Shown here in pieces: positions 58,139 to 64,000 of a DNA stretch of 64,000 nucleotides (positions are counted from its first letter, which is position 1; each line of letters opens with the position of its first letter). The stretch covers positions 122,156-186,155 of the forward strand of contig JANYHK010000060.1 of assembly GCA_025359105.1 (NCBI GenBank), given 5' to 3'. The stretch is from Myxococcales bacterium (GTDB taxonomy: Bacteria > Myxococcota_A > Polyangia > Polyangiales > Polyangiaceae). A model generated the notes under the pieces. It ran no database searches and was not told the DNA's origin. It saw only the letters and a program-made list of their open reading frames with translations. Position numbers and translations under genes: made by a program.

Positions 58139-58932
58139 TGCCCCTCCGGCAAGCGCGTCGGGCGCGGCGGCGTGTAGTTGCGGCTCCCCACCGGATCGCG
58201 CCCGTCGCGGTTGAAGAGCAGCTGCGTGTTGTAGTCGGGGATGCGATCGATCGTCCGCTGATCCTCGGCGTTTCGCAGGGCCACCGTGATGCGACCCTTC
58301 TCCTGCGCGGCGGCGAGGAGCTGCGCCTCGGGGAGCGTCAGGCTGAGCGTGAGGAGGTTGTCGCGATCGGTCGAGACGCCGTTCTTCTCGGCGGGGCTGG
58401 TGTCGCTCGACGTGTCGAGGCCGGTCGCGAGCACGAGCACGCGCTGAAGGAGCACGGCCGCCGCGCGCGTCTCGCTCTGCTGGCTCTGGCTCATGACGGC
58501 GATGACGTCGACGTAGTTTCCCGGGCGGATGAGGGCGACGCTCGAGTCCTCACGCGACGTCTTGATCGTCACGGCGCGGTTGCCGGGCTGGACGATGTCG
58601 GACAGATCGCGGCGATCCTCGCTCGCGGTGATGAGATCCGTCCACATCAAGGTCTGGTTCGCCTGCACCGTGTTGCCGACGCGGAGGCCGAGGACCTTCG
58701 CCTTCTCGACTTCCTTGATCGCGCGGTCCTCGACATACGCCTGCGGCACCTCGCGCGTGGCGACGAGCTCGTCGGTGATGATCTTGCCGCGTTCGATCGG
58801 CTTGACCGCCATGAGGAGCTTCACCTTCGGTCCGCCCGATGCCTCGGCCTCGAACCGGCGCTGGTACAAAACCAGCAGGAACGCGCCGAGCAGGCCGACG
58901 ATGAGCGCAAGGAGGAGCGCGCGGCGATTCAT
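58135..58932 (-). CDS. cpaB: CpaB/RcpC, Tad pilus assembly protein
   Basis: 265 aa. Single N-terminal membrane anchor, then a SAF domain (about 35-105, AVKPIERGKIITDELVATREVP) and a CpaB/RcpC C-terminal domain with RPGNYVDVIAVM. Stabilises the secretin in other Tad systems. GTGA coupling to cpaC. Confidence 0.93.
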   Translation of the reverse strand: MNRRALLLALIVGLLGAFLLVLYQRRFEAEASGGPKVKLLMAVKPIERGKIITDELVATREVPQAYVEDRAIKEVEKAKVLGLRVGNTVQANQTLMWTDLITASEDRRDLSDIVQPGNRAVTIKTSREDSSVALIRPGNYVDVIAVMSQSQQSETRAAAVLLQRVLVLATGLDTSSDTSPAEKNGVSTDRDNLLTLSLTLPEAQLLAAAQEKGRITVALRNAEDQRTIDRIPDYNTQLLFNRDGRDPVGSRNYTPPRPTRLPEGQ

Positions 58933-58984
58933 GGTGCCCTGGCAGGGTATCCCGCTTTGCCCAAACCTGGAAGGGCCAGGAATT

Positions 58985-59965
58985 TCAGGGGGTTGGGCTC
59001 CGCGGCCGCGCAGCCAGCTCGCCGATCGAGAGGATGGTGCTGCCCGAATCGTCCTTGCCGACGGCGACGAGGAACTGCGCGCCATCCTTCATGTACGCGT
59101 GGCCGCGGCCGGTCTGGGCGGCGCCGTAGGCCTGGTCGGGGTCGATGATCGTCCAGCCCTTCGCGTTCATCTCGGCGTCGTAGAAGCCGACGAGCTGCGC
59201 GGGCTCCTGCTTGGAGCGGTAGACGAACGTGCCGAACGGTGTGCCGGCGATGTCGATGCTCATGAGGCGCTTCGAGTCGGGGGGCCGCGGGATCCCCTCG
59301 GGATCCTTGCCTGGCGCTTCGCCCTCCGCGGGGAAGATGGCGCCGAGGTTGAAGCGGTCCTCGGTCCACACGGTGAGGACCATCGTGTTGCCCTGCGGCG
59401 TGACCTGCGCGTACGCGTAGCGCAGCTTGCCGAGGACGCCGAGATCGTGCGTCTTGGTGAACGCGCGCGCGGCCTCGGTGAGGGTGCCGCGCGTCTCGCT
59501 CCCCTTGACGAGGCAGAGGACGACGCCCTCCTTGCGGGTCTCGTGGTGCACGATGCCCGCGCTGACGAGCGCGGCCGCCTTGGAGTCCGTCTTGGGGTCG
59601 AGGCTCTTGCCCGCCTTGGCCAGGCCCTTCCACGACTCGCCGAGCGCGCCGGGGCTCGCCGCGCAGTGCTTGTCGAAGCGTTCGAGCACGTCGGAGAGTG
59701 GCTCCTGCGTGACCGCGCTTGCGACGTACACCGGCTGATCGTTCAGGCGGATCTGCGTCGTCTCCTGGAGCAGATCGGCGACCTGTGCGAGATCGCGGCC
59801 GACCTGCATCGAGGACTTGCCGATGTCCGCCTTCGCCGAGCGGTACGAGTACACGAAGAGGCCGGCGCTCACGACCGTCCCGTACGCGAGCACGCGTAGC
59901 GCGCCCTTGACGCGCCGGGAGCCCAGCGTGTTCTTCGCGGCGATGAAGATGGCGAGTCCGAGCAT
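58985..59965 (-). CDS. Tad-locus protein of unknown function, membrane anchored
   Basis: 326 aa. Short N-terminal membrane segment(s) (about 1-11 and 24-40), a helical region, then an alpha/beta body (about 70-315) with two Cys. A Pro-rich loop lies near residue 220 and a beta-rich end includes SIDIAGTPFGTFVYRSK. AAGGAG 5 nt before the ATG. It lies between tadE and cpaB with short gaps, so it is part of the operon, yet it matches no standard Tad component that I recognise. TadZ, otherwise expected, is absent; this protein has no Walker motif and cannot be TadZ. Confidence 0.75.
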   Translation of the reverse strand: MLGLAIFIAAKNTLGSRRVKGALRVLAYGTVVSAGLFVYSYRSAKADIGKSSMQVGRDLAQVADLLQETTQIRLNDQPVYVASAVTQEPLSDVLERFDKHCAASPGALGESWKGLAKAGKSLDPKTDSKAAALVSAGIVHHETRKEGVVLCLVKGSETRGTLTEAARAFTKTHDLGVLGKLRYAYAQVTPQGNTMVLTVWTEDRFNLGAIFPAEGEAPGKDPEGIPRPPDSKRLMSIDIAGTPFGTFVYRSKQEPAQLVGFYDAEMNAKGWTIIDPDQAYGAAQTGRGHAYMKDGAQFLVAVGKDDSGSTILSIGELAARPRSPTP

Positions 59966-59974
59966 GGTTTCTCC

Positions 59975-60490
59975 TTAGAGGACTCCCGTCTTGAAGAATC
60001 CGAACGACCACTTGATGACCCCGATCGGGTCGCCGTTCTCGGGGCGCTCGTTGCAATACGCCTTCGAGCTCCCCTTCACGGTGCGCGAGCGTCCGCCACC
60101 TTTCGCCGTGGCGGACATGCTCGACTGCGCGGCGTTGAACGAGCGATCGGTCGCGCCCTCCATCCCGCCCGCCCCTGGTGGGCCCTTGGCGATGGCGCCC
60201 TGGTAGGTCTTGTTCCCGTCGTTGTCGAGCGTGTAGTCGGCGGGGCCGTAGCCGCCACCGCCGCCGCCTTGGCAGCCGTGGGAGGCAAAGTACAGCGCGT
60301 TTTCGCGCGAGGTCTGCTGGACCTTCATCTTCTCCTTGAAGGAGCTGTACTCGTACATGATGAGGCCGAGGAAGATCGCCAGCACCGGCAAGACGACGGC
60401 GGCCTCGACGAGCGCGGCCCCTCGCTGCTTGCTCCGCCGTTCGAGTGAGGAGACGCGGGCGGAAGTGGAGGTGCGGGTGCGGGGGTTCAT
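59975..60490 (-). CDS. tadE: TadE-like pseudopilin
   Basis: 171 aa. Basic leader ending in RGAALVEAAVVLPVLAIFLGL: the prepilin site G|AALVEA with Glu at +5. The extracytoplasmic part is Gly-rich with few Cys. TadE proteins are processed by TadV and help to start the pilus. The Gly-rich HGCQGGGGGGYGPADY insert is unusual. Confidence 0.85.
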   Translation of the reverse strand: MNPRTRTSTSARVSSLERRSKQRGAALVEAAVVLPVLAIFLGLIMYEYSSFKEKMKVQQTSRENALYFASHGCQGGGGGGYGPADYTLDNDGNKTYQGAIAKGPPGAGGMEGATDRSFNAAQSSMSATAKGGGRSRTVKGSSKAYCNERPENGDPIGVIKWSFGFFKTGVL

Positions 60491-60502
60491 CGGGGCATTT
60501 CC

Positions 60503-62071
60503 TCAGTGAACCATCCCGGTGACGGGCGGGTTGGTGACGCCGGGGATGAGGCCCCTCAGATAGTTGAGCCCGCCGTCGAGCGCGCCGCCGCCGTTGCCGG
60601 TGGCGATGATGTTGCCGTCGGGAGACACGTCGTTGGCGAGATCGCCGAACAGCTTCTTCGCGATGACGCCGCCGAGCTTGCCTCCGTATTTGTCGCCGAG
60701 GCCCTTGGTGATGTCGCCGATCTTCTGGAACCAGCCGCTCGTCGCGATCTTGCCCTTGAGGGGGCCGAGGACGTTGTTGCTGAGGAGCATGCCGCCGAGC
60801 CACTGCATGAACATGCCGCTCAGGCTCGGGTAATGGACGCGGCGCAGGCGCGCCATCCAGCGCATGCTGTACATCGCGCGCGGGACGTTGGTCATGCCCC
60901 AGCTGCTGTTGCACCCGTCGTCGGACCACTTCGTTTCGCAGTCGAAGTAGAACTCCGCCTGGCCGATGTAGAAGCCCCCGTCCGGGCTGACCGGCGGCAT
61001 CTTCATCCCCATCTTGGGGCCGACGGCCATGGCGATCTTGCTCTGCGACACGTCCTTGTAGGTGCCCGGGAACACCACGCCGAAGACCTGGTGCCAGTCG
61101 CTGCCGTTGCCGTAGTACGGGCGCTTCGGGCCGTCGCGGCCCCAGAACGAGTCGGTGTACTCGTTGCACGTGGAGACCGTGACGGCGGCCGCGAGGATCG
61201 CGTTGATCGTGCTCGAGACGCCGGGCAAGTCGAACACGCCGCCGATGATCGGGATCTTGCGTAGCCAGTCCTCGACCCACGTGGCCGCGACGTCGGCCGA
61301 GTACATGCACAGCTTGTTCATGTGCTCGTTGGTGACGGGCAGGCCGATGCGGGTGTCGATGCCCTTGAACGAGAAGCTGCCGCCGCCGGCGTTGGCGGGG
61401 GGCGTCGTCGAGATGTCGCCGAAGCCGTAGCTGCCGTTGGCGAGGCCGCCGGTGAGCGCGAAGGACGGGATCATCGACATGCTCAGCGCGATGCCGTTCT
61501 CGTTGTAGTCGTTCGCGACCATCGCGCCGGCGGCGAGACCGCCGTAGGGTGCGGCCATGGCGTCGAGCGTCTGCGTCCAGCTGAGGCCGATGAGGACCGG
61601 CTCCATCCCCTTCTTGTAGGCGACGTCCCACTCGTGCCAAGTCGCGTACATGTCCCCGGCGGCGGCCTCGATGGGGCAGGCGATGGCGGCGAGTGGGTCG
61701 AAGAAGACGCCCGACGCGCAGATGGCTCCGGCCGCGACGTTGATCGCGAGGAGAGCCTTGTCGATGAGGTCGATGACGACCCAGATCGCGACGATGGCGA
61801 GCATGACGAGGTTCAGGGCGGCCATGAAGTTCATCCCGCGCGCGTGCACCGTCGCCGACGAGAACGCCGTGTGGTCGGCGGCCTCCTGGACCTTGTCGCG
61901 GTAGACGAGCATGTCGCCGAGGCCGACGACCGACCACAGCGCGCCGATGAGGAAGCACGCCATGAAGATGCCGATGAGCATCACCGCGCCGCGCTCGTCG
62001 TCGCGCGCGCGCAACGCAACGGTCGGGGCCGGGGAGAACCAGCTTCCGAGGTTCTTTCCGCCGTCGCTCAT
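60503..62071 (-). CDS. TadG-like minor pilus protein
   Basis: 522 aa. Starts with the TadG-type segment DERGAVMLIGIFMACFLIGALW (Glu at +5 replaced by Ile, so processing is doubtful). A second membrane stretch lies near 100-140. The large extracytoplasmic domain has several Cys. No von Willebrand A domain recognised, unlike many TadG. Overlaps the upstream tadE-like gene by ATGA. Confidence 0.8.
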   Translation of the reverse strand: MSDGGKNLGSWFSPAPTVALRARDDERGAVMLIGIFMACFLIGALWSVVGLGDMLVYRDKVQEAADHTAFSSATVHARGMNFMAALNLVMLAIVAIWVVIDLIDKALLAINVAAGAICASGVFFDPLAAIACPIEAAAGDMYATWHEWDVAYKKGMEPVLIGLSWTQTLDAMAAPYGGLAAGAMVANDYNENGIALSMSMIPSFALTGGLANGSYGFGDISTTPPANAGGGSFSFKGIDTRIGLPVTNEHMNKLCMYSADVAATWVEDWLRKIPIIGGVFDLPGVSSTINAILAAAVTVSTCNEYTDSFWGRDGPKRPYYGNGSDWHQVFGVVFPGTYKDVSQSKIAMAVGPKMGMKMPPVSPDGGFYIGQAEFYFDCETKWSDDGCNSSWGMTNVPRAMYSMRWMARLRRVHYPSLSGMFMQWLGGMLLSNNVLGPLKGKIATSGWFQKIGDITKGLGDKYGGKLGGVIAKKLFGDLANDVSPDGNIIATGNGGGALDGGLNYLRGLIPGVTNPPVTGMVH

Positions 62072-62535
62072 TTCAAGTACCTCGCGCCCTGGTTGGGCAG
62101 GCTCATTCGCTCCGAGACGATCTTCACGGGGCCCCCGCAGACCCACCACTTGCCCATCGGAACGTTGCACATGTACGCCGCCGTGACGGTGCATGTGACG
62201 AGGCCGTACGGATCGTCGTTGGTCGCCTGCGACGTGCACTGCGTGTCGGGCGCGACGAGCTTGCCGTCGACCAGGTATGTCCCCATCGCCATGCCGGCGG
62301 CCACACGCACGTCTTCCATCGTTCCGTTGTCGCCGGGGTTCGGCGGCATGATCACGATCGCGGCGCGCGTCGCGACGACGGCGGCGTGCTTCATCACGAG
62401 CTTCGCGTTCGCCAGCGCGGCGACCTGCGTGAAGCAGAAGAACATCATGAGCAACGGCACCGCCGCGATCACGAACTCGATCAGGACCGCGCCTCGCTCG
62501 CCTGCGCGTCGCCTGAACCTGGCGCGCGCCTTCAC
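62068..62535 (-). CDS. TadE-like pseudopilin (second)
   Basis: 155 aa from GTG at 62535 (overlaps the tadV stop by 4 nt). RGAVLIEFVIAAVPLLMMFF gives a prepilin site with Glu at +5. Small extracytoplasmic domain with four Cys. Works with the other TadE/TadG-like proteins. Confidence 0.85.
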   Translation of the reverse strand: MKARARFRRRAGERGAVLIEFVIAAVPLLMMFFCFTQVAALANAKLVMKHAAVVATRAAIVIMPPNPGDNGTMEDVRVAAGMAMGTYLVDGKLVAPDTQCTSQATNDDPYGLVTCTVTAAYMCNVPMGKWWVCGGPVKIVSERMSLPNQGARYLK

Positions 62536-63074
62536 AGACCCCTCCAGTGCATGAGGGCGGCCAGCACGGTGCCCACGAAGATGGCGGGTCCCAGGCGGAA
62601 CCACGACATCATCTCCTGGTCGATCGTGCGGCGCTTTGCTTTGGGCATGAACGGGTTCACGAGGAGGGCGAGGGTGTTCTTCAGCGTTCCGAGCAGCTTT
62701 CCTTCGTAGGCGAGGCGGGCGGGGGCCAGGAGGGCGGCGGCGACGAATCCGTAGGTCTGCGCTTCGAGGCCGATCATCGGCTGGAGCAAGGCTCCCAGAG
62801 CGGCGAAGAGCTTCACGTCCCCAAAGCCGATCGCGCTCTGCCGGTAGAGGAACAACGGGATCAGCGCGCATACGAGCGCGCCGCCGAGGGACCAACCCGC
62901 TTCGGTGACGGCGGCGTCGGTGCCGGCGTGGGTGACGACGCCCCGCACGAGGTACGCGACGGGGGCCCCGAAGAGCGCGGGTAGCGTGAGCTTGTCGGGG
63001 ATCATCCCGCTTCGCCAGTCGCTGAACGCGGCAAGCCCGGCGACGAGCACCGCAGCGACGAGAAAAGCCAGCAT
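62532..63074 (-). CDS. tadV: TadV/CpaA prepilin peptidase
   Basis: 180 aa from ATG at 63074. A24A-type aspartic peptidase: catalytic Asp19 before the GMIPDKL segment and Asp86 in GFGDVK, with about six membrane helices. Cleaves the leaders of Flp and TadE-like proteins; lacks the methyltransferase domain of PilD, as usual for TadV. Confidence 0.94.
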   Translation of the reverse strand: MLAFLVAAVLVAGLAAFSDWRSGMIPDKLTLPALFGAPVAYLVRGVVTHAGTDAAVTEAGWSLGGALVCALIPLFLYRQSAIGFGDVKLFAALGALLQPMIGLEAQTYGFVAAALLAPARLAYEGKLLGTLKNTLALLVNPFMPKAKRRTIDQEMMSWFRLGPAIFVGTVLAALMHWRGL

Positions 63075-63097
63075 CGTCTTGTTCTGATTTCTTGCCA

Positions 63098-63141
63098 ACC
63101 AGACGAAGGCTCTAACTCTCCGCGAGTCTTCGTGGAGAGGT
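63098..63141 (-). terminator. Attenuator-like structure between flp and tadV
   Basis: Two mutually exclusive stems in the 67-nt gap: CTCTCC (63116-63121) with GGAGAG (63134-63139), and CGAAG (63103-63107) with CTTCG (63128-63132). Could reduce transcription into tadV and leave the pilin mRNA in excess. Confidence 0.4.
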
Positions 63142-63312
63142 TTAGAGCTGGCCGCCGGCGTTTGTGGCCGCGGTGCCGACCTTGGGACCGAGTGCCTTGT
63201 AGGCTCCGGCCGCGAGCAGCAGGATCGCGACGAGAAGGAGCGCGTACTCCACCATGCTTGCGCCACGAGCGCGCAGGCGGAGACGGGCGGGGGTGGGTCG
63301 AGCAATCTTCAT
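63142..63312 (-). CDS. flp: Flp-family pilin (major-type, 56 residues)
   Basis: 56 aa, read directly from the minus strand (ATG at 63312, TAA at 63142-63144). Basic leader, then the Flp signature RGASMVEYALLLVAI with cleavage expected after Gly17 and Glu/Tyr at +5/+6. A hydrophobic helix and a short Lys/Gly/Ala tail follow. Size and motif are typical of Flp pilins. First of the tad genes after the other pilin. Confidence 0.93.
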   Translation of the reverse strand: MKIARPTPARLRLRARGASMVEYALLLVAILLLAAGAYKALGPKVGTAATNAGGQL

Positions 63313-63406
63313 GTTGTCGTTTACTCCGAGGGTTACGTGCCGAGAGGCTGAGACGAAGACCGAGGGGGCGCTTGCCCGTCAAGGCAGGCGGGGCAGGCAG
63401 GACAAC

Positions 63407-63607
63407 TCAGGGCGTGTTCTGCAGCATGAGCGCGCGCTCGCGCTGGTAGCCGGCGTACATCTTCACGCCGCCGAGGCCGATGCCGATCATCGTCGGGATC
63501 GCGACCGCGACGAGCAGCAACGCGTACTCCACGAGCACGGCGCCGCGAGCGTTCGCGATGCGTCGCGAGCGTCGACCGAAGTCAGTGTTGCGGGGGCCGG
63601 AGGTCAT
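63407..63607 (-). CDS. Flp-family pilin (second copy)
   Basis: 66 aa from ATG at 63607. Leader of about 22 residues, then RGAVLVEYALLLVAVAIPTMIGIGLGG: cleavage after Gly22 with Glu/Tyr at +5/+6. The post-helix tail is longer (KMYAGYQRERALMLQNTP) than in the neighbour pilin. A start at 63688 would add 27 non-leader residues and is disfavoured. Confidence 0.88.
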   Translation of the reverse strand: MTSGPRNTDFGRRSRRIANARGAVLVEYALLLVAVAIPTMIGIGLGGVKMYAGYQRERALMLQNTP

Positions 63608-63885
63608 CAGGGGGTATTCAGGAGCTTCCAACGAATCAGGGTAGCTAATTCCGTTCGGGCTGCACTCTCCCGAGTGAGCTCGCAGCAATCACTACATCCT
63701 TCGTGCCAGGAAGGTTAGGCGGGCCCCAAGCGTATTGAGCCGACTCAATTCGCACACCTATCCCTCGCAAACCCACATTGGGGGACCCCCCCTCCCGGAT
63801 CTTTCCAACCCCACCGCAGCCCCCCCCGATCCACTGTCGCCCCCTTGCCCCTTGGCCCCCGCTCCCCCTTGGCCCTCGCCCTCGG
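63608..63885. other. Upstream region of the Tad operon, non-coding
   Basis: No credible gene. Contains CACTC-TCCC-GAGTG (63663-63676), an ATTGAG-CCGA-CTCAAT dyad (63734-63749) and a weak GG-N10-GT sigma54-like pattern on the minus strand near 63710. No convincing promoter for the operon was found. Confidence 0.5.
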
Positions 63886-63922
63886 CCCTCTCCCCTCTCC
63901 CCTCTCCCCTCTCCCTCTCCCC
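63886..63922. repeat. Polypyrimidine heptamer repeat
   Basis: Four perfect CCCTCTC units followed by a degenerate one: 37 nt of pure C/T on the plus strand. Mirror-type symmetry could favour triplex DNA. Confidence 0.85.
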
Positions 63923-63924
63923 GC

Positions 63925-63998
63925 GGGTGCGCAGCACCCACCGCGCAGCGGTCGCGGAAGGGGCCCCAGGCTCCCGCCTGGGGAAACCCGCAGGGTTT
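63925..63998. repeat. Cluster of four small hairpins
   Basis: GGGTGC-GCA-GCACCC (63925-63939), CCGC-GCA-GCGG (63941-63951), CCCCAGGC-TCCC-GCCTGGGG (63964-63983) and AAACCC-GCA-GGGTTT (63984-63998). Three have a C(GCA)G triloop. Continues toward the window edge. Confidence 0.75.
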
Positions 63999-64000
63999 CA

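Noticed and set aside
58929..61958. 1009-aa minus-strand frame through tadE/tadG region
   Set aside because: Arg/His/Pro-rich shadow in another frame of the true TadE/TadG-like genes.
63700..63720. Sigma54-type promoter TGGCAC-like upstream of the Tad operon
   Set aside because: The -24 half is good, but the -12 element is GT instead of GC without the TTGC context.
63645..63941. 98-aa minus-strand frame beyond the pilins
   Set aside because: Gly/Arg low complexity over the polypyrimidine repeat; no ribosome site or homology signs.

Overview
The window is one strand-mosaic stretch of a very GC-rich chromosome. Several signs point to a predatory or social myxobacterium-like member of the Myxococcota (probably class Polyangia): a C-terminal Cys-membrane-Arg tail of the MYXO-CTERM type on a subtilase, a Ser/Thr kinase, TPR/PEGA-type proteins, many Pro/Thr/Gly-rich lipoproteins, and both a type IV pilus assembly operon and a Tad pilus locus. 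The phylum is inferred from gene content. No rRNA, tRNA, CRISPR array, insertion sequence or phage gene was seen.

Layout. (1) 51-1208: a secreted LysM/DUF882 peptidase with a long Thr-Pro tail, divergent from pilMNOP-pilQ (1370-6853), the alignment complex and secretin of type IV pili. (2) 6927-11709: Pro/Thr/Ala-repeat surface proteins, an ECF sigma factor with a membrane partner, and a Cys-rich lipoprotein. (3) 11951-15384: an M1 aminopeptidase with HEAT repeats, translationally coupled to an enoyl-CoA hydratase. (4) 15570-25800: a Gly-rich lipoprotein coupled to a Ser/Thr kinase, two paralogous TPR/PEGA-like proteins, an acyl-CoA carboxylase carboxyltransferase, an FGE-fold lipoprotein and a subtilase. 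(5) 25781-31852: a secreted orphan, a gene pair behind a near-consensus promoter with almost no leader, then mutL-miaA on the minus strand. (6) 31971-37164: HEAT and beta-propeller proteins, a YkgJ-type Cys-cluster protein, a quinone oxidoreductase and a rhomboid-fold protein lacking the catalytic motif. (7) 37217-46614: two facing groups of exported proteins rich in haem-type CxnCH motifs. The plus-strand group has DUF4266 and DUF3570-like proteins plus two cytochrome-like lipoproteins. The minus-strand group has DUF1549/DUF1588-like and DUF1501-like proteins. (8) 46970-49364: a second copy of the outer-membrane protein / ECF sigma / membrane-partner module seen at 7762-10561. (9) 49371-63607, minus strand: a large Tad (Flp) pilus operon with two Flp pilins (one only 56 residues), TadV, TadE/TadG-like pseudopilins, CpaB, secretin, FHA-CpaF, TadB, TadC, a second CpaF and FHA/TPR accessory proteins. 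(10) 63608-64000: non-coding, with a polypyrimidine repeat and a run of small hairpins.

How it fits together. Most of the window builds or regulates the cell envelope: two pilus machines, a duplicated sigma-factor cassette that probably senses or controls an outer-membrane protein, and a putative extracytoplasmic redox cluster. Adjacent same-strand genes very often overlap by ATGA or GTGA, so translational coupling is the rule. Several operon-first genes have a -10-like hexamer immediately before the start codon and no Shine-Dalgarno sequence, which suggests leaderless transcripts.
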